64,000 bases of DNA from JBCBGF01 sp038526915 (GTDB lineage: Bacteria; Pseudomonadota; Alphaproteobacteria; Rhodobacterales; Rhodobacteraceae). This document shows, piece by piece, positions 52,524 through 60,444 of this stretch. The notes beneath the pieces were generated by a model, which worked only from the letters and a program-made list of their open reading frames with translations, had not been told where the DNA came from and did not search any database. Location: contig JBCBGF010000003.1 in the NCBI GenBank assembly GCA_038526915.1, forward strand, positions 248,001 through 312,000, written 5' to 3'. The stretch's first letter is position 1. Each line of letters opens with the position of its first letter. Made by a program: the position numbers and the translations under genes.

Positions 52524-53353
52524 GCGTTCTGATCCTCGAAGGCTTTCCGGCTTTCCGCCTTGATCGTGTCGAGGCAGAATTGTCGGGCTTTGATATACTC
52601 TGGCGTGGAGGCCAGATCGGTTGAACGGGGACGTGGCAGGTCAATCTTCACGTCTTCGATAATGCGGCCGGGTGCGGCGCTCATGATCAGGACGCGATCG
52701 GCAAGGAACACCGCCTCGTCCACATCATGGGTCACAAACACCACCGTGGTCCCAAACTTGTTCCAGATATCCAGCAGGCTTTCCTGCATCATCAGCCGTG
52801 TCTGCGCATCCAGCGCACCAAACGGTTCATCCATCAAAAGGACGGACGGGTAATTGGCCAGCGCCCGTGCGATCCCAACCCGTTGCTGCATGCCCCCCGA
52901 CAATTCCGCGGGATAGCGGCTGCCAAACTTCTTGAGGCCGACAAGTTCGAGGAACGTGTTCGCGGTTGAACCCGCTTCGGTGCGCGAATGGCCCGCCATC
53001 TTCGGACCAAAGGCCACGTTTTCGTACACGGTTTTCCAAGGCAGGAGTGAATACTGTTGGAACACCATACCCCGGTCCGGACCCGGCTTTTCGACGGTCA
53101 CGTCATCCACGCTCACTGTGCCGGTCGTCGGATTGACATAGCCCGCTATCGCATTGAGGAGCGTCGATTTCCCACAACCCGACGGGCCCAGGATACACAC
53201 AAACTCACCCGCCTTGATATCAATCGACGTCGTCTCAACGGCCAGATGCGCATCCTTGCCGGTCCCGAAGGTGATCGAAACCTCATCGACCTTGATCTGG
53301 CCCTTGCCTTTGCTTTCCTGCTTGGGGTCCTGGAACTTCAAAACATCAAGCAT
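52520..53353 (-). CDS. ABC transporter ATP-binding protein (SsuB/TauB type)
   Basis: A 277-residue ATPase of the nitrate/sulfonate/taurine importer class: Walker A GPSGCGKST, Q-loop region GMVFQQYSLLPWKTV, signature LSGGMQQRVGIARAL and Walker B VLLMDEPFGALD. It has an N-terminal extension of about 15 residues before the fold. The ATG at 53353 overlaps the membrane-protein gene by eight bases. It energises the permease encoded two genes upstream. Substrate unknown. Confidence 0.9.
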   Translation of the reverse strand: MLDVLKFQDPKQESKGKGQIKVDEVSITFGTGKDAHLAVETTSIDIKAGEFVCILGPSGCGKSTLLNAIAGYVNPTTGTVSVDDVTVEKPGPDRGMVFQQYSLLPWKTVYENVAFGPKMAGHSRTEAGSTANTFLELVGLKKFGSRYPAELSGGMQQRVGIARALANYPSVLLMDEPFGALDAQTRLMMQESLLDIWNKFGTTVVFVTHDVDEAVFLADRVLIMSAAPGRIIEDVKIDLPRPRSTDLASTPEYIKARQFCLDTIKAESRKAFEDQNA

Positions 53354-54017
53354 CGGCGGGCGCCCCCTTTGGCTCGGCGACTTTCGGTGGGTGGGCTTTG
53401 CGGAACGCCAAAACGACAACCAAAATGGCCAGCGTGCCGAACCCCATCGTCGTCAGCACCGGCCCCATGGTTTCAAGTGCAAGAGAAGTTGAGACGCCAA
53501 GGCCCAGCATCGCCAGACCAACCACCCAGCTTGGGGTCGCACAGCACACCACCCAGCTCATCGTTGCATTGGTCATCGCAACGAGAAACGCCCCGAGGCC
53601 CGTTGTTGCGCGCATGGTTGTCGAGGCTCCCGCCTCGCACGTGTCGCGCCGCACGAGGGCGAGGCACAGCGACACCATGGCCCCCAGGACGAACAGAATG
53701 AACAGGCGCGAGGGCACGACATTCAGGCTCCATTCCGAGATGCCCAGCCCGAAGTCATAATTCATATAGCCGATCTCGATCAGCCACTCTTCCCAGATGA
53801 TCTGCACCGCATCACGCCAGGACGGTGTCGATTGGATGATATGCGCCGCACTTCCGAACCAGTCGTACCAGGTCACGTAATTCGGCAGGTCTTGGAACCG
53901 GACGATCAGCGCGATCATCATCAGCACCTGAAACACCAGCGCAAAGATCAAGCCGTGCAACGCCATGGTCCGCCAGTTCCCACGGACGTCGGCCCAAATC
54001 GTTGAAAGTACCGTCAT
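53346..54017 (-). CDS. Unrecognised integral membrane protein inside the ABC operon
   Basis: A 223-residue protein with about five hydrophobic segments (roughly residues 19-40, 100-122, 130-148, 154-176, 182-204) and a 55-residue loop between the first two rich in tryptophan and tyrosine. A vicinal cysteine pair at 148-149 (SWVVCCATPSW) and a further cysteine at 127 could be redox- or metal-active. It does not show the EAA loop of an ABC permease, so it is not simply a second permease. Its ATG shares a base with the permease stop and its end overlaps the ATPase by eight bases, so all three are made together. I do not recognise the family. Confidence 0.72.
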   Translation of the reverse strand: MTVLSTIWADVRGNWRTMALHGLIFALVFQVLMMIALIVRFQDLPNYVTWYDWFGSAAHIIQSTPSWRDAVQIIWEEWLIEIGYMNYDFGLGISEWSLNVVPSRLFILFVLGAMVSLCLALVRRDTCEAGASTTMRATTGLGAFLVAMTNATMSWVVCCATPSWVVGLAMLGLGVSTSLALETMGPVLTTMGFGTLAILVVVLAFRKAHPPKVAEPKGAPADA

Positions 54018-54916
54018 CAGCGTGTCCTTTCCTGCCATTTGAGCATGGGTTTCGTGATGAGTTTCACCGCGGCGGTCGACGCGGTCCCGAGAAAGCCGAT
54101 GACCAGCATGCCGACGACAATGTCTTGGTAATTGATGAGCGAGTACGCATCCCAGGTGAAATACCCGATGCCGTACTGACCCGAGATAATCTCACCAGCC
54201 AGGAGCGAGAACCAACTGACCCCCATGCCGATGGCAAGACCCGCGGCAATGGATGGCAGTGCCGCCGGGATGACCACGTGACGGAACACGGCCCAGCGCG
54301 ATGCGCCTAGGGATTGAACCGCGCGCACAAGGACTTCGGGCGTTTGCTCGACCCCGTGCAACGTGTTGAGAACGATGGGGAACAGGGCCCCAAGGAAGGT
54401 GATGTAGATGATCGAACTCTCCTCGGTCGGCCACATCAGAATGGCCAACGGGATCCAGGCGACCGCCGGAATGGGCCGCACCACCTCGATATACGGCATG
54501 ATAAAGGCCCGCGCGATGCGCGACCGACCCATAATCAGGCCGATGGAGATGCCAATCGCGACGGCCAGCAGATAGCTGATCAAGATGCGCCGCATTGAGA
54601 CGCCGATATGCGTCCAGAACACTTCGGTTTGGATATGCGCCACAAAAGCTGAGAAGACGCGCAAGGGCGAGGGGACGTTTTCGAAGTTGATATAGAAGTT
54701 GAGGTTAACCGCCGTCGCGATATGCCAGAGGATCACACCCAGGGTCAGGCTCAACGCGACAATTCCGGTGCTCGTCAGATGCTGCCGCGTGATCCGGATG
54801 GTTGGACCGCCCGTCTTTGGCGCGACGTTGCCGCTAGACGCCGCGGATGCTGGGCCGCTATCCGGCGCGGCCTCCGCCGACATCACTCTTTGCTTTACCG
54901 CGGTTTCCATCGTCAC
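54017..54916 (-). CDS. ABC transporter permease (SsuC/TauC type)
   Basis: A 299-residue permease with about six membrane segments after an unusually long cytoplasmic N-terminus (about 45 residues, alanine/serine-rich). The EAA-like loop AVQSLGASRWAVFRHVVIPA, which contacts the ATPase, is clear, as is PIPAVAWIPLAILM. The class imports nitrate, sulfonates, taurine or thiamine precursors. A methionine at residue 3 (54910) is an alternative start. The binding-protein gene lies 68 bases upstream and the unknown membrane protein overlaps its end. Confidence 0.88.
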   Translation of the reverse strand: MTMETAVKQRVMSAEAAPDSGPASAASSGNVAPKTGGPTIRITRQHLTSTGIVALSLTLGVILWHIATAVNLNFYINFENVPSPLRVFSAFVAHIQTEVFWTHIGVSMRRILISYLLAVAIGISIGLIMGRSRIARAFIMPYIEVVRPIPAVAWIPLAILMWPTEESSIIYITFLGALFPIVLNTLHGVEQTPEVLVRAVQSLGASRWAVFRHVVIPAALPSIAAGLAIGMGVSWFSLLAGEIISGQYGIGYFTWDAYSLINYQDIVVGMLVIGFLGTASTAAVKLITKPMLKWQERTR

Positions 54917-54984
54917 CCCCTGTTAATCTTGCGGAAGAAGCCGAGGCGATTTCTCGCCTCGGCTGTTGTTGTGGAAAGGGTGAC

Positions 54985-56355
54985 TCAACCTTCGCTGACA
55001 AAGTCCGCGATGGCTTCGTCGAAGGTAACAAGCGTCCCGCCGTTGGCTTCGGCAAAGGTCTCTGCCTCACCACGCCGGAGAAACGTTGCATAGTCATCGC
55101 CCGCCTTGACCCAGAACGCGGTCTTGCCGAACAGTTTCAGGCCTGTCTCGACATCGTAGACGTAGCTTGCGTTCACCAGCGCGGCGGTTGCGCGAATATC
55201 GGCCATCGCTTGCAGGAACTCAGGCATGGTCGCATAGGTGCTGACCCCGTCACGCGAATGCCAGATCTCCATGGGCAGGCCTTTGTTGGCCTCCACCGGA
55301 TCAACCACCGATGCCTTGTCGGCCTCATAGTCCACACCCAGTTCGGCATAGGCCTTGCGGATATAGTCTTCCGTGATCCACGCATCGAAATCGAGCGGCG
55401 GGATCGCTTTCTCTTTCACGAGAACGCCATGGTTGAACTTCAGCGCGTCGATCCACGCATCCTTAATCGAGGGCTCAAGCGTCAGGTGACCACCTTCCGA
55501 GAAGTAGAGATACAGCACCTCTTTCTCGACACCGGTCCAGCCTTCCATCTCGGTCACAGCGCGCATCGGATCTTCGCGGATCCACTCGCCTGCTTCCCAG
55601 ACCGCTTTGATAAAGGCCTCCACGACCTCCGGGTACTCGACGGCGAAGTCTTCGCGCACGACCACACCATGCAGGTAGGGAACACCGGCTTCCGACCCGT
55701 CATAGATCTTCCGGCCAGTGCCGCGGAATTCCATGATCTCAGACCACGGGCAGAAGTCGCTATGCGCATCGATCTTGCCAGCGGCAATGTTCGCTGCGCC
55801 CACAGCTGGGCTTTGGTTTTTCAGCACATACTGGTCGGACGTGATGTTGTTGTCCTGCATGGCCTTGAGCAACATGCCCCAGGCGGCGGAGCCAACAGGT
55901 GTCGACACCTCTTTGCCCACAAGATCGGTGATCGAGTAGAGGTCACTATCAACCGGCACGACGATCCCGTTGCCCGATCCCTTCAGGTTATACCCCGTGC
56001 CCGCCACGTATACTGTGCGAAGGCTATCGGTTTCCTGAAACTTCGCGCCGTTCACGATCAGAGGATAGTCGCCCATCACGCCAAAGTTCAGCTTGTTGGC
56101 CAACATCTGGTTGGTGATCGGACCGCCCGACGAATAGTCCGCCCAGCTGACGTCATACTCGGCCTCGGCGTACTTACCGTCTGTCGGCAGGTACTTCTCC
56201 AAAAGCCCCAACTCTTTAACCACGATGCCGGCGGTGTAGGTATCGGTACACATTGACTGGTGGCCAATGGCAATGCTGATCTTCTCAGCCTGCGCCATCC
56301 CGGCCAGCGGCAGAAGCGCGGCTGCCAGAAAAGCGCTTTTCGTGAAATGTCTCAT
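54985..56355 (-). CDS. ABC transporter substrate-binding protein (NMT1/TauA-like) with probable NosL-like C-terminal domain
   Basis: A 456-residue protein, about 120 residues longer than TauA/SsuA. The signal peptide is residues 1-23 (cleavage after MAQA). Residues about 24-350 are the binding-protein fold (TNQMLANKLNFGVMGDYPLI, AAGKIDAHSDFCPWSEIMEF, HGVVVREDFAVEYPEVVEAF). Residues about 355-452 look different. They contain LVNASYVYDVETGLKLFGK, then AFWVKAGDDYATF and AETFAEANGGTLVTFDEAI, closely following the pattern of NosL copper-binding domains (aYVxD, AxYV, AxxFAxxhGGxvxtFdei). A MCTDTY site near the mature N-terminus and several Met/His residues could bind metal. The ligand is unknown; fusion suggests a copper link. 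Confidence 0.82.
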   Translation of the reverse strand: MRHFTKSAFLAAALLPLAGMAQAEKISIAIGHQSMCTDTYTAGIVVKELGLLEKYLPTDGKYAEAEYDVSWADYSSGGPITNQMLANKLNFGVMGDYPLIVNGAKFQETDSLRTVYVAGTGYNLKGSGNGIVVPVDSDLYSITDLVGKEVSTPVGSAAWGMLLKAMQDNNITSDQYVLKNQSPAVGAANIAAGKIDAHSDFCPWSEIMEFRGTGRKIYDGSEAGVPYLHGVVVREDFAVEYPEVVEAFIKAVWEAGEWIREDPMRAVTEMEGWTGVEKEVLYLYFSEGGHLTLEPSIKDAWIDALKFNHGVLVKEKAIPPLDFDAWITEDYIRKAYAELGVDYEADKASVVDPVEANKGLPMEIWHSRDGVSTYATMPEFLQAMADIRATAALVNASYVYDVETGLKLFGKTAFWVKAGDDYATFLRRGEAETFAEANGGTLVTFDEAIADFVSEG

Positions 56356-56477
56356 TAGCTACCCCCAATGGATGTTGAGATCGGTTGCACTGACACTAGT
56401 TTCAAAGGGTTTTTCGGTCTCACCAAACGATCTTTACGCAAAACACTTCAATAATCTCGAAACTTCTTGCCATGCTC

Positions 56478-56517
56478 GAAATTGCAGCGCGTTTGCCGCG
56501 CTGGTTGACGCAATTTC
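56478..56517. promoter_or_regulatory. Nested inverted repeat upstream of the ABC/copper operon, candidate operator
   Basis: Outer arms GAAATTGC (56478-56485) and GCAATTTC (56510-56517) are perfect inverted repeats. Between them CAGCGCG-TTTGC-CGCGCTG (56485-56503) is a perfect 7-bp hairpin, off-centre relative to the outer arms. It lies about 125 bases before the binding-protein ATG. It could be a regulator site or a structured leader; it does not match the FNR/Crp consensus TTGAT-N4-ATCAA or TGTGA-N6-TCACA. Confidence 0.45.
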
Positions 56518-56614
56518 AGGCGAATTGTGGCAGTTTTTTGACGCGGAGAAACGCGAATCGTTTCGGGCAAAAATTTAACCGAATCAATTACTTAAGGGGT
56601 GTATCTTAAACAGA

Positions 56615-56647
56615 AATGACCCCGGGGCACGCGCCTCGGAGGTCATT
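56615..56647 (-). terminator. Rho-independent terminator after the HEAT-repeat gene
   Basis: On the minus strand AATGACC, a bulged A/T step, then CCGAGG, a short GC-rich loop and CCCCGGGGTCATT fold into a 13-bp stem. It is followed by TCTGTTTAAG, a modest T-run. It lies 33 bases after the HEAT-repeat stop codon and would separate the flavoprotein operon from the ABC operon. Confidence 0.7.
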
Positions 56648-56680
56648 CAATCCGCCAATTTTTCACGGCAAAGCCGCGTG

Positions 56681-57643
56681 TCAGGCTGCCAGTTTTTCCA
56701 GCGCCCAACGGACGTTTTTCCGCACGTCCGGGTCGGTATCGTCTGCGTATTTCGCCAGGAACGGTTCCGTCTCTTTGACGGCCAATTCGCCAAGTGCTGC
56801 CGCGCATTCTTTCCGCAGGTTTGGCACGGGAACGTCCATCATCGGCGCGATTTCCATCGCCGCCTCCGTCGCCCCCAATTTCCCGAGCGAGCGCACGGCT
56901 TTCAGCCGTACCTGCCAATAGTCGTCGCCCAAAACGCTGCGAAGGGCCGCCACGCAATGTGGGCCCCCCGTTTTAGCAAGCGTTTCTGCCGACGCCTCAC
57001 GCGCCAGCCATTCCGGGTCGGTCAAACCGTTCACCAGCGTTGCTTCCGCATGTTCAGACTTTGAAAAGCCAAGCGCAGACAGCGCGGTGCGCCGCACTTT
57101 TACATCCGGGTCCTTAGCCGCGTCGCGCAAAGCGGGCAGGGCGGTTTCGTCCTGAAGCCAGCCAATCACACCGACCGCCTGGACGCGCACCTCGGGTGAC
57201 GTGTGCTTGAGCGCTGCAATCGCCGGGCCCATGGCTTCCGGACGGCGCAGTTCCTTGATGCCGGCGAGCAAGGCCGACAGTTTAACCTCGCCCGCCGCCG
57301 ACAGATGCGGCAGGATGGCGTCCCCGGCGGCGGGGTCTTTCAACTCGGTCAGACTGACGGTTGCCGCGGTGATCACCGCCGGGTCGCTGTCGTCCAACGC
57401 GCTGACCAAGGCGGCGGCCGTGTCAGGCCCATCGAAATCCGTCAGGGCTATCGCTGCCTGCTTGCGGACGCCCGCGTCCTCATCCTTGATGGCGCGGGCC
57501 AGATAGGGGATCACCGCCGGATCGGCGCTGTCCGTCAGATCCATCACCGCCATGATACGTGCACCAGCGGACGGATCGTCCAACCCTTCGGCCAGCTCCG
57601 CGATATCGTCGAAATCTTCGAAAAGTTGGTCCACGGCGCTCAC
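56681..57643 (-). CDS. HEAT-repeat (PBS lyase-type) protein
   Basis: A 320-residue all-helical protein made of about nine HEAT-like repeats of 30-32 residues. Examples are IPYLARAIKDEDAGVRKQAA, VRVQAVGVIGWLQDE and VRLKAVRSLGKLGATEAA. Such scaffolds bind partner proteins and are often found with phycobilin lyases or iron-sulfur/flavin enzymes. It starts at a GTG overlapping the ferredoxin stop by four bases, so it is made together with the ferredoxin and flavoprotein and may help assemble or mature them (inference). Cytoplasmic. Confidence 0.85.
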   Translation of the reverse strand: MSAVDQLFEDFDDIAELAEGLDDPSAGARIMAVMDLTDSADPAVIPYLARAIKDEDAGVRKQAAIALTDFDGPDTAAALVSALDDSDPAVITAATVSLTELKDPAAGDAILPHLSAAGEVKLSALLAGIKELRRPEAMGPAIAALKHTSPEVRVQAVGVIGWLQDETALPALRDAAKDPDVKVRRTALSALGFSKSEHAEATLVNGLTDPEWLAREASAETLAKTGGPHCVAALRSVLGDDYWQVRLKAVRSLGKLGATEAAMEIAPMMDVPVPNLRKECAAALGELAVKETEPFLAKYADDTDPDVRKNVRWALEKLAA

Positions 57644-57882
57644 TTCAAGAGATAGGGAAGGTTCACGGTGACGGCGTCCGTTGGGCAATCGGCCTCGCAC
57701 GGCATGCAGTACCAGCATTCGTCGTATTTCATGTATGCCGTCTTCTTGCCGTCGTCCTTCTCGACAATCCGCAGGACATCGAGGGGGCACACGTCCACAC
57801 AGACGGTGCAGCCTTTGTCGGCAATGCAAAGGTCATCGTTGACGACGACAGGAACGGTTGTGGCGGTCTGGGCGAGGGGCAT
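57640..57882 (-). CDS. Two-[4Fe-4S] ferredoxin, probable partner subunit of the flavoprotein
   Basis: An 80-residue ferredoxin. Cysteines 19, 25, 28 and 32 (CIADKGCTVCVDVCP) and 56, 59, 62 and 66 (CWYCMPCEADCP) provide two [4Fe-4S] clusters. The layout, with MKYDECWYCMPCEADCPTDA, resembles the iron-sulfur half of AprB (adenylylsulfate reductase beta) without its C-terminal extension. It lies five bases after the flavoprotein gene and overlaps the HEAT gene. Probably passes electrons to or from the flavin. Confidence 0.9.
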   Translation of the reverse strand: MPLAQTATTVPVVVNDDLCIADKGCTVCVDVCPLDVLRIVEKDDGKKTAYMKYDECWYCMPCEADCPTDAVTVNLPYLLK

Positions 57883-57887
57883 ACCGA

Positions 57888-59633
57888 TTACTCCGCAGCG
57901 ACCGAAGACGCACCCACCCGCTGATTGGCATAGGCGTCTTTCTCATCTTCGGCGATTTCAACAACATACGGCTTCACATCCTGCTTCTTATGCGCAGGCT
58001 TGCCGTCAGCGCCTTTGGTCAGGATCGTGTGGCAGAACCAGTTCTCATCATCGCGGTCATACTCGACCCGATTGTGATACAGGCCCCAGCGGCTTTCCGT
58101 CCGATACATCGACGCCGCTGCCGCCATCTCAGCGCAGTCAAGAATGGTCGAGGCTTCCAGCGCACGCATCAACTCATGCGCGTCGCGGACATACATGCCT
58201 TGCTCCATGTCTTCGCGCACTTCCTCAAACCGCTTCTGCGCCAGCTCCATTTTTGCTGTCACCTTAGGCGGTTGCAGGTAGTCGTTCACAAGGCGGCGGG
58301 TCTTGTATTCGATCTGGTTCGGTGGAACGCCATCGTCACGCTTGGTCGGCGCCATGACACGGGTGCGTTCAGCATCGACCTCGCCCATATCGAAACTGGC
58401 GTGATCCACATCGGCGATGAAGTCCACCGCATCGAGGCCCGCAAACGCACCGTTGGTGAAGGCGCCCAGCATGTAGTTATGCGGGACGTTCGCCATATCC
58501 CCCGCCGCATAGAGGCCGGGGATCGTGGTGCGCGCGTGTTCATCGACAAAGACTCCAGAGGCCGAGTGACCGGAGCAGAAGCCGATTTCGGAGATGTGCA
58601 TCTCGATCATCTGCTTGCGGTAATCGGTGCCGCGCCCTTCGTGGAAGTGCCCCCGCGTCGGGCGTTCCACGATGTGCAGAACGCGCTCAATCTCGGCAAC
58701 CGTTTCCTCGGCCAGGTGGTTCAGCTTCAGGTAAACCGGCCCTTTGCCCCCCTGCAGTTCGTCATAGAACTCCTGCATCATCTGGCCCGACCAATAGTCA
58801 CATTCGATAAAGCGCTCGCCTTTCGCGTTCGCCGTATAGCCGCCCATCGGCCCGGCGACATAGGCGCAGGCGGGCCCATTGTAGTCCTTGATCAGCGGAT
58901 TGATCTGATAGCATTCGAGGTTCGCGAGACCGGCCCCGGCGTGGTAGGCCATCGCATAGCCTTCGCCTGAGTTCGACGCGTTCTCATATGTGCCATAAAG
59001 GTAGCCGGATGTGGGAAGGCCAAGCCGACCAGCGGCCCCCAACCCCATAATCACGGCCTTGGCCCGGACGACGAGGAACTCGGCCGACCGCGTGTTGACG
59101 CAAATCGCCCCGGCCACACGGCCCTCACCCGTCAAAAGCCGCGTCGCCATGAACCGGTTGATGATGTTGATCCGGGATTTCCGAAGCTGCCGATACAGCG
59201 CCTTTTTAACGGTATCACCGTTGGGCATCGGTAGGACGTAGGTGCCGATATGGTGCACCTTTTTCACGTCATATTCGCCGTTCTCGTCTTTCTGGAACCG
59301 GATCCCAAAACTGTCGAGCTCTTGGATGATGCCGTAGCATTCCTGCGCATAGCGATAGACGGCGGCCTGGTCGCAGATGCCATCATTCGCGATCGTGATT
59401 TCCTTGGTGTATTGCTCGGGCGTCGCATAGCCCGGGATGACCGAGTTGTTCAGGCCATCCATCCCCATCGAGATCGCGCCAGACCGCTTCACATTCGCTT
59501 TGTCGAGCAAGACGACATTCGCATCCGGGTTCTTGCGTTTGGCTTTCAACGCCGCCATCGGCCCGGCTGTCCCGCCACCGATGATAAGGATGTCGCAATC
59601 GATCTGCGTCAGTCCGTCGAGAATTTCGTCCAT
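57888..59633 (-). CDS. AprA/FrdA-like flavoprotein (fumarate reductase/adenylylsulfate reductase superfamily)
   Basis: A 581-residue FAD enzyme without signal peptide. The FAD-binding LIIGGGTAGPMAALKAKRK (GGGTAG at 19-24) and KRSGAISMGMDGLNNSVIPG match the AprA branch more than FrdA/SdhA. The second flavin motif TIPGLYAAGDMANVPHNYML and the C-terminal helical region are complete. The middle section reads NPLIKDYNGPACAYVAGP where I recall RFKDGYGPVGAW in true AprA, so the catalytic site is altered and APS reduction is unlikely. With its ferredoxin it should be a two-electron reductase or oxidase of an unknown substrate. GGAG precedes the ATG. Confidence 0.85.
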   Translation of the reverse strand: MDEILDGLTQIDCDILIIGGGTAGPMAALKAKRKNPDANVVLLDKANVKRSGAISMGMDGLNNSVIPGYATPEQYTKEITIANDGICDQAAVYRYAQECYGIIQELDSFGIRFQKDENGEYDVKKVHHIGTYVLPMPNGDTVKKALYRQLRKSRINIINRFMATRLLTGEGRVAGAICVNTRSAEFLVVRAKAVIMGLGAAGRLGLPTSGYLYGTYENASNSGEGYAMAYHAGAGLANLECYQINPLIKDYNGPACAYVAGPMGGYTANAKGERFIECDYWSGQMMQEFYDELQGGKGPVYLKLNHLAEETVAEIERVLHIVERPTRGHFHEGRGTDYRKQMIEMHISEIGFCSGHSASGVFVDEHARTTIPGLYAAGDMANVPHNYMLGAFTNGAFAGLDAVDFIADVDHASFDMGEVDAERTRVMAPTKRDDGVPPNQIEYKTRRLVNDYLQPPKVTAKMELAQKRFEEVREDMEQGMYVRDAHELMRALEASTILDCAEMAAAASMYRTESRWGLYHNRVEYDRDDENWFCHTILTKGADGKPAHKKQDVKPYVVEIAEDEKDAYANQRVGASSVAAE

Positions 59634-59698
59634 AATGGCTCCACAAGTCGTTGAGATCAGCGTGCGCTGCGCCGCAGCGTCGATCTGTCAATTAATTG

Positions 59699-59980
59699 TC
59701 AAAGACGGTCGGAAAGTTCGCGAAGATAGGGAAACGGATAGATCGCCTTGTCGTGCCCGTCCGAGAAATGGATGTTCACGCCGTTCCCAATCTGGCTCAG
59801 GCCCGTGATCCGCAGACCCGGCAGAACCGAGACCTCGCCATGGTCCAGCCGCTCGCGAATCGACCAAGCATCCTTGGCTTCTTTCCGCAGATATGCAGCG
59901 GACAGTGACGTCTCAGCGCCATCGTCCCACGTGACGTGTAAATGTTGGCAGTCGTCGCTTGCGGTCAGGCTGTCGATCAT
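59699..59980 (-). CDS. DUF971 / gamma-butyrobetaine hydroxylase N-terminal-like small protein
   Basis: A 93-residue protein with the GBBH-like N-terminal fold: LHVTWDDGAETSLSAAYLRK, ITGLSQIGNGVNIHFSDGHD and a final YPFPYLRELS. The family often carries a zinc site, but the usual Cys-x-C pair is absent here (SIRERLDHGE in its place). In many proteobacteria DUF971 genes sit beside iron-sulfur or flavin proteins. GGGGAG before the ATG at 59980 fixes the start, rejecting a longer frame. First gene of the flavoprotein operon, 65 bases ahead of it. Confidence 0.82.
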   Translation of the reverse strand: MIDSLTASDDCQHLHVTWDDGAETSLSAAYLRKEAKDAWSIRERLDHGEVSVLPGLRITGLSQIGNGVNIHFSDGHDKAIYPFPYLRELSDRL

Positions 59981-60102
59981 GATGGCTCCCCGTCTGTTCG
60001 CTGCAATTTGGCGGGCGGGCGGCGGGGCCAATAGCAATTAGTTGACGGACAGCGCTGCTGCGGCGCGGCAAAACGATCCGAACCAACGAGGGAGTGTGGC
60101 TT
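59981..60102. promoter_or_regulatory. Divergent promoter region between the DUF971/flavoprotein and FdxA/Fpr operons
   Basis: A 122-base gap shared by two oppositely directed operons. It contains TTGCAGCG-like and AATAGCAATTAGTTGACGG stretches that could supply a promoter, and CAGCGCTG is a short palindrome. GAGGGAG just before 60103 is the FdxA ribosome-binding site. I found no FNR, Crp or Fur box that I would trust. Confidence 0.4.
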
Positions 60103-60444
60103 ATGACGTTTGTCGTCACCGACAACTGTATCGCCTGCAAATATACCGATTGCGTCTCGGTTTGCCCAGTCGACTGTTTCTATGAGGGCGAGAACATGCT
60201 GGTGATTCACCCCGACGAATGCATCGACTGCGGGGTCTGCGAACCGGAATGCCCTGCCGATGCGATCCGCGCAGATACCGAAGACGGCATGGAAAAGTGG
60301 GTCGACTTCAATCGCAAGTATTCCGAGGTGTGGCCGGTCATCCTTGAAGCGAAAGATCCGTTGCCCACCGCCGAAGAAATGGACGGTGTCGATGGCAAAC
60401 TTGCCACGCACTTTACTGAAAACCCAGCTGCCGAGGCCGCCTGA
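60103..60444 (+). CDS. fdxA: Ferredoxin FdxA ([3Fe-4S][4Fe-4S], 7Fe type)
   Basis: A 113-residue ferredoxin, MTFVVTDNCIACKYTDCVSV onward. Cysteines at 9, 12, 17, 21 and 25 and the second group CIDCGVCEPECP (40, 43, 46, 50) follow the seven-iron FdxA pattern with the KYTDCVSVCPVDCFYEG signature. Cytoplasmic electron carrier. The ATG at 60103 is chosen over a GTG three codons earlier. Its stop shares a base with the reductase start (TGATG). Confidence 0.94.
   Translation: MTFVVTDNCIACKYTDCVSVCPVDCFYEGENMLVIHPDECIDCGVCEPECPADAIRADTEDGMEKWVDFNRKYSEVWPVILEAKDPLPTAEEMDGVDGKLATHFTENPAAEAA

Larger units (their letters stand above)
56356..56680. other. 325-base gap between two minus-strand operons: promoter of the ABC/copper operon plus terminator
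   Basis: This A/T-richer stretch separates the ABC/copper operon (starts at 56355) from the HEAT gene (ends at 56681). It holds a rho-independent terminator for the right-hand operon (56615-56647) and a nested inverted repeat (56478-56517). The upstream promoter region of the left-hand operon must also be here. No coding frame is convincing; a plus-strand frame at 56267-56578 is mostly antisense to the binding protein. Confidence 0.6.

Noticed and set aside
57888..59633. Assignment of the flavoprotein as true adenylylsulfate reductase AprA
   Set aside because: No sat, aprM or full-length aprB nearby, shorter length, and the substrate-region motif differs from the AprA pattern I recall.
59981..60102. 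FNR or Crp box in the divergent promoter of the flavoprotein and FdxA operons
   Set aside because: Scanned for TTGAT-N4-ATCAA and TGTGA-N6-TCACA; only poor partial matches were found.
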